64,000 nt of DNA from contig JAGKQI010000093.1 in assembly GCA_018806915.1 (NCBI GenBank), forward strand, positions 1,488,001-1,552,000, given 5' to 3'. The stretch is from Phytophthora colocasiae. Taxonomy: Eukaryota > Oomycota > Peronosporomycetes > Peronosporales > Peronosporaceae. Made by a program: the position numbers and the translations under genes. Within the stretch, counting starts at the first letter, position 1; each line of letters begins with the position of its first letter. This document shows positions 1-9,452 of this stretch, piece after piece. Below the pieces are notes generated by a model that was not told where the DNA came from, ran no database searches, and saw nothing but the letters and a program-made list of their open reading frames with translations.

Positions 1-134
1 ACGAGGAACTACCAGAACCGGTCAAACGCTGGATGTATCAGCGCAATTTACGCTCTGAACTCTCTTCTGTCTTCCATATCCTCTACGGCTTACAATATTT
101 AATCTGGTTAAGTAATATGAGACAGAGGGAGTAG
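1..134. other. Left flank of the first Gypsy element, unassigned
   Basis: This is host or older-repeat DNA that ends at the target-site copy GTAG (131-134). One forward frame is open from base 3 to a TAG at 132-134, but I do not recognise the product and nothing upstream is visible. The matching right flank resumes at 17302, so these two pieces were contiguous before insertion. Confidence 0.5.
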
Positions 135-1823
135 TGACATGATGTTAATTCCGATTTTCGAGCGACAGGTGGATATTACGTTACGATGTGATTGGTTATA
201 CTATGGGTTATAAGCGAAAGGGACTTTGGGACGCGGCCGCACCCGTGCGACATCTGTGGAAGATTGTGGATAAACCTTCGCCTGACTGTAAAGGGGCCCA
301 AAGGACCAGAAGTGTACTTCAGAGTGTGCACAACTCTGAAGGTCAACTACACTCTGTCTGGTCACCGGACTTTCCCCGACGATGAGTGCCTAAGTTCTGG
401 CGGAAAGTCTCTCAGAAGAACGTATCTCTGAGAGACCTCATCCCGTTACCGTCCAGCGCGACGATGGATGGTTCAAGGATTCACAATATATACCCACAGA
501 GACCAAGTATCGCGCGCCGGACGCCGCGCACCCGCGCAACCCTCAGGATCTTCATGTACGTTGAAGCATTAGTGCTCCGTACTCTGGTTTCTTACTCAAG
601 ACTCTGGTATCTCTAACTCTGAGTGACTAAGACTCTGGAAACCAAGTTATATCAGACTCTGAAAACCAGGATACCAGACCCTGAAACCACCGAAGATTCA
701 AGACCATACTGAAACCAAGTGAACCCAAGTTCAAGTCACGCATTCAAGTGATTACTGACCTGCACATCCCCCGTAATGACGTCTCTACCTGTCAACCCAT
801 CGAGATCGGCTGCACAGACTGCATACTGAGACCAAGTTAAAGTACCAGATGTATACAAAGACCAAGAGTACCTGAGATATGACGACTGACTGCATAAAGG
901 ACGCAAAAGACGACAAGAAGAAGAGAGTTACCAGAGATATATGATAGTTATGAGGAAGATAAACGATAAACAGAGTTCAATTTGCTTGCTACTGCACAAG
1001 TCCGCTTGAGAGGTATTCAAGCCACTACGTCATCACGTACGTCGTGTGATCTCCACCAAATTCAATCCCCTTAGGTGGAGATCAGGTAACGTAGAGACCT
1101 GAAAGGACCCGCCTATTCCATATCCTAGTTGGGTCGTTTGTTTTGTCTCTAGCGGTAGCCCATTTCATATTGATCGTTTGGACAGGCTCTGGAAACTAGA
1201 CAGTCGTTTTCAGAGTGCAAGGTAGACTGTTATATATAGCCGATTGTATTGGTTTATATTTTCCCTCTATATTAGAGGGTGGTGCGCGAACGTAAAGGGA
1301 TACCAGACAGACCAGGTGTCTGGTAGTAAGTCCCCTAGTTGACCTGGAGTGTTAGCCCACCGTTCAAGGGCCTAGAAAGAATAAGAACGGCTGTATATAT
1401 TTGTATATTTTCGAACTCTGTATATTGGTTGTTTATCTCTGAAAGTCAGGTATCTCGGTTCTGGATTTGTGATATTCAGACACCGAATTCCGACTTTTCT
1501 CTGGTATATTAACCTCTTTTCGACCGCCGACCTCCTGGAAAACACTTTGGTTTCCAGAGATTCCGACTCCCGAACGCTCCTGGAAGGATTTTCCTGAATA
1601 CCGACACCAGACTCCAAGGGAACCCCAACCTCTCTTCACAACACATTCTCAGACTCCGGCGAGGGTCATATTCCCGAAGACAACGAACCCACGAGGATAC
1701 CGCAAGGTACCACACGCCAACCTACCGTTGTGCGGCTCTGAAAACCCTTTTTCAGTAGTCGTATAACTAGGGTTCACTATACGCCCCCTGCTCCGCGACC
1801 AAAGTTTCACCGACTTCGCGACA
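135..1823 (+). repeat. 5' LTR
   Basis: This 1689-base direct repeat matches 15616-17301. It starts TGACATGATG and ends CGCGACA. An 11-bp perfect inverted repeat (1047-1057 with 1074-1084) forms a hairpin with a 16-base loop and is kept in both LTRs. Between about 590 and 700 the motif GACTCTGRAAACC and close variants recur. Short forward reading frames near 188-616 are identical in both LTRs, but they are an expected by-product of repeat identity and look non-coding. Confidence 0.93.
1047..1084 (+). repeat. LTR hairpin
   Basis: TGATCTCCACC at 1047-1057 pairs perfectly with GGTGGAGATCA at 1074-1084 around a 16-base loop. The same hairpin is present at 16528-16565 in the 3' LTR. It could be a structured element of the transcript (packaging, termination or translation), but no function can be read from sequence alone. 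Confidence 0.6.
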
Positions 1824-1825
1824 AC

Positions 1826-1843
1826 TGGTGCGCGTGCCCGGAT
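1826..1843 (+). other. Primer binding site (PBS)
   Basis: TGGTGCGCGTGCCCGGAT lies 2 bases inside the 5' LTR. Its reverse complement ends in CCA, preceded by a discriminator A, a 7-base acceptor half CACGCGC and the start of a T-stem, exactly as a tRNA 3' end should look. The primer tRNA would have a 5' acceptor strand GCGCGTG. It does not match the initiator-Met-type PBS common in many Ty3/Gypsy elements. I cannot name the tRNA from the window. Confidence 0.8.
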
Positions 1844-1916
1844 CTTTGGAATCGTGATATCACCGGATTTGAGAGTACAAGAAGAGAAAGTTTCCTGTCA
1901 AGCGTCTATATTCAAG

Positions 1917-4900
1917 ATGGCTACGCCAGGATCTACGAGAGGAGGACGCCGTGGTCGTGGTCGGAGCATTCCGACACGTCAATCCAAGCGTCTACAAGGT
2001 TTGTCGCCTGAAGAGCAACCAGACTTGGATGCTATCCAGAAGGCGGCCCGCGAGAAGAGGAAAGCTGCGCGAGAGAAGAAGGCAGCCGAGAATGTGAGCG
2101 TCCCAGAACCGGCGGTCGAAGACCAGCCTGCTGAGGAACCAGAAGCTCAAGAGACACCTGCTGTCCCTGGTGAACAAGGTTCTGAAGGCCCGTCAGAAGT
2201 CGAAGCTTCTGGTGACGAGGTGACCACTGCCCGCGAGGGTGGTGATGAGGCGTCTGAGGGAGGCGCCGATATGGTTGAGTCCCCGGAAGTGATCGATCTG
2301 TGTTCAGATTCGGCAACTTCCGGCCAGTCCGTGGACGAAGTGAAACCAGAACCCGGACACTCTGAAGAACGTGTTCCACGGTCCCCGAAGTCTGAAGACG
2401 CACCAATGTCTGATGACATGGCGATCAAGTCTGAAGAGTCTCTGAAGAAACCGTCTGATGAGTCTGGGAGGGCTGATTCGCTTGACGGGGAACGAGCTCT
2501 GAGGTATGTGTGTCGTGAGTTTCGCCGTTGGAGAGATATGGACACAGGCAAGGTCGTCCCGCCAAACATCGAATATATGTGGCCGACGATGAAGCCTAGT
2601 GCTGATGCTTTCCAGAAAGCTGCTGCGGCGACCGGCGACTACATCAAGTGGCGATGTTCCTCCGTTTTCCCCGAGGATATGTGGATCTCCGAGTTTCACG
2701 CGAGGCGTCATGGTTTTGGTTGGATCCAAGACCTATCTTATGTTGAGATTCCGATGAGCACGTTGACAGCACCGGAGTGTGTGGCTGTTCTTCAGACAAT
2801 GTTGTACGAGGCAGGATTCGAATTCCAGAATCTCCTCCCAACCTGGCCCCAGACGCAGGCGTCAGCCGTCGTTGGGTCTCAAGTACGCAGTGTGGCGTCC
2901 GAACTTCAGAGTCGACTCGCAGTAGAATTGGTTGAGTGGGCCACAGTGACCGCCAGGTTACAAGTTTGCCGACTCCCAGAAAGCATGAAGCAAGAAGACA
3001 CAGCTGGCAAGAACGAAGCAAACGGTGTATTACCTGACGAAAATGCTGACCTACAAGGACAACGGCTGATCATGCGACTCCGGGTAACCGGACTCCGAGT
3101 GACGCACAGCTCTGATGGTTCCAGCAGTGACGAGCCGCCGCAGTCCAAGCGCTTACAGCAGAGACCGCCGCGCCCACAAATCCCGTCGACACCGTCAGCT
3201 TTATCGACGCCATCGCTATCTTCACTGCCGCAGTACGAAAGCCGCTCTGATAACACGCGACCAGAGTCTGAAAATCCAATGTCCGAAGATCACAGCATCT
3301 CTCAGACACAGATGTCGGACGTGCCAATTCCCAGTGTCATTGGGACCTCAGACGACCAGTCGTCGGGTTTCCAGACTTCACGAGGAAGCTCTACGGACTC
3401 GTCCTTGATGTCCATGAGTCGAGGGGCGGCATCACATATGCCGCCGCCCACAGGAAGTCTGGCGTTAATCGCTCAAGGCGCTGATGTAGGAGGAACAGTC
3501 TCTGAAGGCATGGGGATCCAAGTGACGCGAACGCTGTTACCAGTGAAACCAGAGTCCGAGGATGTCGACATGCCGGAAGAGAGACGAGAGGTGCCGGGTG
3601 CGGGGTCTGGAAACCAGGTGTCTGTCGGAAGTTCTTCACGGGATTTCAAACAATTGTCTCCGGAGATCCTGCCTGTATCTGCCTCCACCCGAAGCGAAAG
3701 TCACCAGAGCCACCGCCAAAGTGTGAAGAGTGAAGACCTTCCGAGACCACCGTCCCGACGCTTGAGTTCCATTGCGTCGAGTCGTACGAAGTCTGAAGCT
3801 CGAAGCTCTCAGAGATCAGGGCCTGCCCAGATCGAGTTGAACGTCATGAGGCAACAGCAGGAGTGGCAAAGCCGGATGGAGCAAGCGCAGATGGAGGTTT
3901 TGGCCCGAGAACGCTTGGAGACCATGGAACGCGATCTTCGTCGAGAGCAACGTGACTTGGAGGCAAGACGCGAAATTCAGACGCTCACCGAGCGCTTGTT
4001 GAAGTCAGAAAACGCGAGGCTGGAGGCTGAGAGACGCGCCGACGATGCTGAAGAACGCAGAAGTCTGGTATCTGAAAGCAAGCTCAGGAATCGCAGCGCG
4101 GCAGAGTTGGAAACTCTGAAAACGGAGCTCCAGAACTCTGAAAATCAACGGCTGGAATCAGTGTTTGCTGAACGCTGGCGACAAAGAGAGGCTGAGATTG
4201 AAGCCGAACGTGCGCGTGCGACTGACGAGATGAAACGGGACTGGATTTCTCAAATGGAAGCCTTACAACAGCGAATAAAAGTCATGGAAGCCGAGCGCGA
4301 CAGGGAGAAAGAAAGTTCTCAGAACATGCAACGGTTCCAAGCCGGTCAGTTGAGAAACCTTCGGGCGACATTATCCCAAGTTCAAGAAGCGCGAAGGGTC
4401 GGTCACCCTGATTCAGCAACTTCAAACCAAGCGTTACAAACAGGCAACCCTGAAGTTGCAACTATGTATCCAGTATCCGGGTCAGAAATCAGAAGTGACG
4501 CAAGAAGGGTTGAGGTTGAACCCATGTCACATTCACCGGCTCTCAAGACGGAATCTCGAGAGGTTGCAACCTTCCAGCAAGGCACCCCTGCACGAAGCAC
4601 GGGGACGAAGCGAGTGAAGCCTGAGAGGAATGGCGGCGCTACTACTGCTACGGCCACCCAGGTGACTCGAGCGACTTCGGTGACAGAGACCAAGGGCGAT
4701 ACTAGACGTGCGCCTACTCCGAGACGAGATCCGCCGCAGAAAACTGAAGATAGACGGCCTAATGGAGATCGAAGAGCGTCTCGCAGAGCGAAGCGTCATG
4801 ATAGAGCACCAGACTCTGGTGGAGACTCTGACAATTCAAGCTCAGACTCTGCGAGCTCGTCATCGGAGGACTCAGAGCCAGGTGAAGTGGTGAATCTGAC

Positions 4901-6164
4901 GGCAGCAACTCAAGCACAAGCCGGAACCACACTTCTGACGCTAAGGCCGTTCATGAACTCGAACAACCTTGGGGAATTCGACCCCAGAGCTACTCTCAGG
5001 GAACGTGTCCACTGGTGGGAGCGATTTACGAATATGGCTTCTCAAGGAGGTTGGTCGACTAAGACGCGCATCCAGGAACTTAAGTTGAAGCTCCCTGTGT
5101 CTGCGCGAGACTGGTTTAACCAGCTACCCAAAAGTGTGTCCCGTGACTGGAAAGAGCTGTCTTCAGAGTTCAAGAAACGTTATTGCAAAGCTCGGTCATC
5201 GTATTCTGAGAGATACTTCACTATGGCTATGAAAGACTCTGAGACTCCGCTTGAATTTTTCTACCGACTTAATTCTGCCGCTGGAAAAGCTGACATCGAT
5301 TTCCGGAAGTCGTCCAAGCGTCTGGAGAAGCATGTACTGCGATTCATCACGAAGCTTAAGGATGCACGCCTGAAAACGTCGCTGCAAGGGCAGAGATTTC
5401 GACGAATTTCAGACTTGGAATATGCGTTGCAGCAAGATGAAGATGTGTGGCGAACTGGCGACCAAGAAATGACCCCTGCCAAGTCTCGAGACTTCCGGGC
5501 TGACAATATTCCGCGAGGACAGTTCAAGCCCAAGCGTGTGCATCGGACTTATGTCGCAAGAGATATGGATTCTGAAGACTATGACTCTGACAACTCTGAA
5601 AATCATAAGGAATCTCTGAAATCCAATCAGGATACCAGAGGTCAGACAGGTGATTCCAGAACTCCAAGTGCGACTTCAGAGTCTACCCGCGATGAAAGTA
5701 CTGCGCAGGCATCTTCGAACAATTCAAAGGCTCCACCAAGTGCAGACTGGACGCAGACTCTGACGAATGAGGTATATCGAGTGATGGATAACATGGGATG
5801 GCGTCCGCCGCCCCAGTCCCCGTCTGGATCGTCAGGTCAAGGATTCCACCAGAGGCGTCATGAAAATAGTGGCTACTGGAACAAGTTCTGTGAAAAATGT
5901 CAACGCTCAGGACACTCAGAAGAAGATTGCTGGAGAGACGTCACGTGTGACCGATGTCAAGAAAAGGGACACCCGAGTCGAATGTGTCGGATGCCACCCT
6001 GCGAAGTATGTGGAAGAGTACACACTGGAAAACCCTGTGAAGATCTGAAAACTCTGGAAGCACTCAAGCAACTCGCTCGACAAGGCGCACTCAAGGACAT
6101 GCCGAACCACCTACGGGAGAAACTCCTGAGTGATGAGGCAGACTCTGGGAAGCCGTTAAACTAA
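1917..6164 (+). CDS. Gag polyprotein, unusually long (about 1415 aa)
   Basis: This is the structural protein that forms the virus-like particle and binds the element RNA. The frame is open from 1854, but the first ATG is at 1917 and is followed by a basic Gly/Arg stretch, so I choose it. The N-terminal third is acidic and Pro/Ser/Glu-rich, with one compact W-rich region around residues 190-370. Residues about 620-840 are a long coiled coil rich in Glu, Arg, Gln and Leu. A retrotransposon gag (capsid) domain lies near residues 1010-1180, containing HWWERF and DWFNQLP. The C-terminus has two CX2CX4HX4C zinc knuckles and a third variant CX2CX3HX4C motif. A typical Ty3/Gypsy gag is a few hundred residues, so the N-terminal extension is the oddity. 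The stop TAA (6162-6164) sits directly after a slippery-like heptamer. Confidence 0.9.
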   Translation: MATPGSTRGGRRGRGRSIPTRQSKRLQGLSPEEQPDLDAIQKAAREKRKAAREKKAAENVSVPEPAVEDQPAEEPEAQETPAVPGEQGSEGPSEVEASGDEVTTAREGGDEASEGGADMVESPEVIDLCSDSATSGQSVDEVKPEPGHSEERVPRSPKSEDAPMSDDMAIKSEESLKKPSDESGRADSLDGERALRYVCREFRRWRDMDTGKVVPPNIEYMWPTMKPSADAFQKAAAATGDYIKWRCSSVFPEDMWISEFHARRHGFGWIQDLSYVEIPMSTLTAPECVAVLQTMLYEAGFEFQNLLPTWPQTQASAVVGSQVRSVASELQSRLAVELVEWATVTARLQVCRLPESMKQEDTAGKNEANGVLPDENADLQGQRLIMRLRVTGLRVTHSSDGSSSDEPPQSKRLQQRPPRPQIPSTPSALSTPSLSSLPQYESRSDNTRPESENPMSEDHSISQTQMSDVPIPSVIGTSDDQSSGFQTSRGSSTDSSLMSMSRGAASHMPPPTGSLALIAQGADVGGTVSEGMGIQVTRTLLPVKPESEDVDMPEERREVPGAGSGNQVSVGSSSRDFKQLSPEILPVSASTRSESHQSHRQSVKSEDLPRPPSRRLSSIASSRTKSEARSSQRSGPAQIELNVMRQQQEWQSRMEQAQMEVLARERLETMERDLRREQRDLEARREIQTLTERLLKSENARLEAERRADDAEERRSLVSESKLRNRSAAELETLKTELQNSENQRLESVFAERWRQREAEIEAERARATDEMKRDWISQMEALQQRIKVMEAERDREKESSQNMQRFQAGQLRNLRATLSQVQEARRVGHPDSATSNQALQTGNPEVATMYPVSGSEIRSDARRVEVEPMSHSPALKTESREVATFQQGTPARSTGTKRVKPERNGGATTATATQVTRATSVTETKGDTRRAPTPRRDPPQKTEDRRPNGDRRASRRAKRHDRAPDSGGDSDNSSSDSASSSSEDSEPGEVVNLTAATQAQAGTTLLTLRPFMNSNNLGEFDPRATLRERVHWWERFTNMASQGGWSTKTRIQELKLKLPVSARDWFNQLPKSVSRDWKELSSEFKKRYCKARSSYSERYFTMAMKDSETPLEFFYRLNSAAGKADIDFRKSSKRLEKHVLRFITKLKDARLKTSLQGQRFRRISDLEYALQQDEDVWRTGDQEMTPAKSRDFRADNIPRGQFKPKRVHRTYVARDMDSEDYDSDNSENHKESLKSNQDTRGQTGDSRTPSATSESTRDESTAQASSNNSKAPPSADWTQTLTNEVYRVMDNMGWRPPPQSPSGSSGQGFHQRRHENSGYWNKFCEKCQRSGHSEEDCWRDVTCDRCQEKGHPSRMCRMPPCEVCGRVHTGKPCEDLKTLEALKQLARQGALKDMPNHLREKLLSDEADSGKPLN

Positions 6165-6202
6165 TATGCCCGTCGGATGGGGATCCGAAACGCGCCGGGC
6201 AT
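6155..6202 (+). promoter_or_regulatory. Candidate -1 programmed ribosomal frameshift signal at gag/pro junction
   Basis: The last two gag codons plus the base before them read G TTA AAC, immediately followed by the gag stop TAA (6162-6164). The -1 frame is open from 6134 through the protease to 6889, so gag and pro overlap by only about 30 bases and this heptamer lies inside the overlap. Downstream, ATGCCCG (6166-6172) pairs perfectly with CGGGCAT (6196-6202), and CGGAT (6174-6178) pairs with ATCCG (6183-6187) around a GGGG loop. Heptamer, short spacer and stem-loop match the known layout of -1 frameshift sites. The first base (G) departs from the strict XXXYYYZ rule. Confidence 0.65.
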
Positions 6203-6889
6203 GGCGTTACCCCAGAGTTGTGTGTTCTAGTGTGTGCAGGGCCAGAGCTGAGAAAGATTCACGATAACACTCAACAATGCATGACTACTTTTGCCCAAGA
6301 ATCGACCATACCTTCTGGAAACTCAGGGAACGAGCTACCTGAGATCGCCGACGACGCCGACCCGACACCAGACGACTCAGTGTCGTTCAGGTTGAAGGAT
6401 GGCGAGTGTTATGGCTGGTGGGAAGATAACTACCCTGATCGGTCAAAGAGGGATGTGGTGATGGTGTATGGTGCTGTGAATGACCATCGGACCAAGATTC
6501 TCTTGGATACTGGTGCGACCATAAATATTCTGAGTTACGACTTTGCGCGTAAGCTCGGACTCAGACTTAAGTCGCACAAGCAGACCAAGGTGTCAGGATT
6601 GGGTGGTGTCCCAACATATATTGGTGCCAGCGCTGAGATCAAATTGACGCTTGGGCCAAGAGTGGTATATATTGTGGATGTTTGGGTCGCGAATATCGGT
6701 GAAGGAATTGACGTGCTTCTGGGAATGGGTTTTATGTTTGCTGCTGGAGTGAGAATTAGTGCTCGTGAAGGTCTGGTGTCGTTACCAGACGAGGTAGTGG
6801 TGATGATGTGTAATTGGGAACCTGGTGATCACATTGGTCGTAACAGGTCGGTTAGACTCCAGCGAGGCTGTCCTTCTGAGTCCGGGTGA
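6161..6889 (+). CDS. Pol part 1: retroviral-type aspartic protease
   Basis: The protease cleaves the Gag-Pol polyprotein. The frame is -1 to gag, and there is no ATG before 6281, which fits entry by frameshifting rather than a separate start. LLDTGAT (DTG codons about 6506-6514) is the catalytic motif. A hydrophobic stretch ending in VLLGMGF, near 6710-6730, is the conserved C-terminal part of the fold. The frame then stops at 6887-6889, while RT continues in another frame that opens at 6807. A one-base change within 6807-6886 is therefore needed to join protease to RT, and this is probably a mutation. Confidence 0.88.
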   Translation, partial: LICPSDGDPKRAGHGVTPELCVLVCAGPELRKIHDNTQQCMTTFAQESTIPSGNSGNELPEIADDADPTPDDSVSFRLKDGECYGWWEDNYPDRSKRDVVMVYGAVNDHRTKILLDTGATINILSYDFARKLGLRLKSHKQTKVSGLGGVPTYIGASAEIKLTLGPRVVYIVDVWVANIGEGIDVLLGMGFMFAAGVRISAREGLVSLPDEVVVMMCNWEPGDHIGRNRSVRLQRGCPSESG

Positions 6890-9452
6890 GGAGTTTATTG
6901 TCCGAATTGACTATGGCCCAACGAACCCCCAGAGGGAAGTCGTGTGGGCCGGACGCGGTGACCGCTGGGTTACCCAGCTGATCTATGCGGCCCGATCTTG
7001 GCCCGTGGCCGTTTGCGTGGTAAACATCTCTGATAAAAACACGTGGGTCAATGAACTTTCTGATGTCGCGAGGATCGTGGAATATGGTTTCTTCCCAAGG
7101 CATGGACGTTTCGTGCGTCCAGGTTCCGCTGCCTATCGTGATTGGGAGGTTCTGATTCTGGAAAGCACCCCGTCACCAGAGACTAAGAAACGTATGAAGA
7201 GAGAGGCGGAGTTGGAGGCTTTGATGCAGCAGCCCCCGTGTGTAGATCGCCCGGACTACCCATGGCCGACTGAAATACTGCAACGTCCAAGGTTTGACAA
7301 CGCTCGAGTGCAGTTCGTGAAACCAGAGTCACCACCGACCGTGAAACGAGTACGCTTCGCCCTGGATGCATTCACCCAGACGGAGAATGGTTGCTCCGGC
7401 GAGTCAACGGGAAGTGCGGACATTAGTACAGATACCAGAGATTTGGAAACATCCTCTGAAAGTACTCCACATACAGACCCTGGTGACTCGTCCGTTGTTA
7501 TTGCCGGAGACGTCCTTGACTCAAAGCCTGAGTGTCTATTAGGTGACTCTCAGACCCCTGAGTTACCCGCAGACGATTTCGACCTAATGGATGAATCCTG
7601 GGATATTCCCATTCAGGGGATGCCTGGAACGCCTGTGGAAAAATTACGAGTGGAATACGAGCGGTGCATGAATGTTTCGAATGAAGAATTGGACTTAGAG
7701 CCGGGTGTATATATGCGAGAAGGCACGGAACTCCTCGCTCAATTACGCGACCAACTGGTCATGTTGCCTGAGCTGGAAGAATTGACACCAGAGTGTGATA
7801 TCGACAGCGCTGATGTTGGAGAACCAGGAAAGACGACCCCAGAAATGGAGAAGAAACTGCGTGATATTCTGAGGTACCACAGGAAAATATTCCTGGGAGA
7901 TGGTAATGCAGCACCCGCACCGGCAAGGGGCGTGGTCTGTGATCTGGATGTGGGAGATGCCAAACCGGTAGCTCAACGTCCGAGATCCGTCGCTCCTCAT
8001 CTCATGCTGAAGGTATACGAGCTTCTAAAGAAACTCCTGGAAACTGGTTTGATCGAGTACTCCAACTCCCCGTGGGCATCTCCTATTGTGATCGTTCTCA
8101 AGAAGAATGGTGTTGACATACGGATGTGCATCGACTATCGCATCGTGAATGGCTTCATTCAACTGTCGCGTTACCCTCTACCTCTTATTGACGATCTCTT
8201 AATTGGTTTTGAGGCTGCCATGTGGTTCATGAGCCTGGATATGGCTAGTGGTTTCTGGGCGATCAGGATGACGGAGCGCGCACGACTGATATCAGCTTTC
8301 ATTTGCCCGTTTGGACATTTTCAGTGGGTAAGGATGCCGTTTGGTCTGAAGAACGCCCCTCTTGTGTATCAGGCTATGTTAGACAATTGCCTGTGGGGAT
8401 TCGTGAGACTGTCACCAGAAGAAGAAGCTGAAGTTGATGCGGAGGTTCTGGAATTTCTGCAACTCCAGCCTCAGGACTCTAAAAAGCATCTTTCAGACTC
8501 TGAGAACCATACTCCGATTTCAGAGATACCAACCCTCACAAGTCAGATGACCGTCTTTCAGAGGAATATTCCCGTCCCCACATGCATGGGCCCAGTCCTG
8601 GGGAGGAGTTCATACATCGACGACATCGCACATGGAGCACCGACTTGGGACCAATTATGTGACGATTTGAATGCCCTGCTTTTCAGGCTTCGCTATTGGA
8701 ACATTTCTGTGAGTTTGCCCAAGAGCGAGTTCGGGAAGTTGTCGATACCGTACCTATCCCACGAAATCAGTGCCGAGGGTCTGAGGGCAACACCTAAGAT
8801 TGTCAAAGGAGTTGAAGAACTGCCATTTCCGTCCACGTTGAAGAGAGTTCAGAGTTTCATGGGAAGCCTCAACTATTACAACAAGTTTATTGAGGATTTA
8901 CCGGTGATTGCTGCTACCCTCTATGAGCTGACGGACGAGCAGATCCGTGCTGGACGAGACCTGACTCGTGCAAAAGAGGCGTTCGAGATTCTGAAACGCA
9001 AGATAGTCTCTACTCCACTACTCAGACATCCAGATCGAACCAGACCGTTTGTTGTTATTCCGCATGCAAACCCTTGGGCTGCTTCAGCGGTCTTGGGACA
9101 AGAATATGAGGGAATAATACACCCAGTCCGGTTTACGGGTCGTGTCCTGAACGATGCCGAACTCAGGTATCATATCGCTGAGAAAGAGGTGATTGCGATC
9201 CTCAGAGTTTTGGAAAACTTCAGAGCTCTGGTGGAGTCAAGTCCGGTGATTGTGGTCTATACCAGATACTCTGTCCTGAAATGGTTGCTGACATCGAAGT
9301 CCACCGACGGCAGAAACGTCAAGTGGGGTATGAAGTTGTCGCAGTGGAACCTGGAGATCCGCCGGGTACAGCGTGACGAAGATGAACTCCCAGCTATACT
9401 CGTGCGGGCATTACCCCCAGGGAGCATCTGGACGAAGTCTCTGAAAATCTGA
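6807..9452 (+). CDS. Pol part 2: reverse transcriptase and degenerate RNase H
   Basis: This part encodes the RNA-dependent DNA polymerase. Recognisable RT blocks are SPWASPIVIV, DYRIVN, SLDMASGFW, MPFGLKNAP and the catalytic YIDD (8613-8624). A linker of about 65 residues rich in Glu, Asp and Ser separates the MPFGL block from YIDD, where most Gypsy RTs have about 20-30. The following RNase H domain keeps its overall shape (AEKEVIAIL, WNLEIRRV) but lacks key acids: the usual TDAS position reads PHANPWAAS and the usual TDH reads TRY. It therefore looks like a non-catalytic tether. The frame ends at 9450-9452. Clear continuation is found in the next frame from about 9413, so a base is probably missing in the CCCCC run at 9414-9418. 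Confidence 0.92.
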   Translation, partial: CVIGNLVITLVVTGRLDSSEAVLLSPGEEFIVRIDYGPTNPQREVVWAGRGDRWVTQLIYAARSWPVAVCVVNISDKNTWVNELSDVARIVEYGFFPRHGRFVRPGSAAYRDWEVLILESTPSPETKKRMKREAELEALMQQPPCVDRPDYPWPTEILQRPRFDNARVQFVKPESPPTVKRVRFALDAFTQTENGCSGESTGSADISTDTRDLETSSESTPHTDPGDSSVVIAGDVLDSKPECLLGDSQTPELPADDFDLMDESWDIPIQGMPGTPVEKLRVEYERCMNVSNEELDLEPGVYMREGTELLAQLRDQLVMLPELEELTPECDIDSADVGEPGKTTPEMEKKLRDILRYHRKIFLGDGNAAPAPARGVVCDLDVGDAKPVAQRPRSVAPHLMLKVYELLKKLLETGLIEYSNSPWASPIVIVLKKNGVDIRMCIDYRIVNGFIQLSRYPLPLIDDLLIGFEAAMWFMSLDMASGFWAIRMTERARLISAFICPFGHFQWVRMPFGLKNAPLVYQAMLDNCLWGFVRLSPEEEAEVDAEVLEFLQLQPQDSKKHLSDSENHTPISEIPTLTSQMTVFQRNIPVPTCMGPVLGRSSYIDDIAHGAPTWDQLCDDLNALLFRLRYWNISVSLPKSEFGKLSIPYLSHEISAEGLRATPKIVKGVEELPFPSTLKRVQSFMGSLNYYNKFIEDLPVIAATLYELTDEQIRAGRDLTRAKEAFEILKRKIVSTPLLRHPDRTRPFVVIPHANPWAASAVLGQEYEGIIHPVRFTGRVLNDAELRYHIAEKEVIAILRVLENFRALVESSPVIVVYTRYSVLKWLLTSKSTDGRNVKWGMKLSQWNLEIRRVQRDEDELPAILVRALPPGSIWTKSLKI

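Noticed and set aside
188..616. Small + strand reading frames in the 5' LTR, repeated at 15669-16097
   Set aside because: They are identical only because the LTRs are identical. They overlap each other in different frames and have no family resemblance.
9411..9420. Programmed frameshift at the CCCCC run between RT and second RNase H
   Set aside because: There is no slippery heptamer or structure, and frameshifting inside pol between RT and RNase H would be unusual. A lost base in a homopolymer is simpler.
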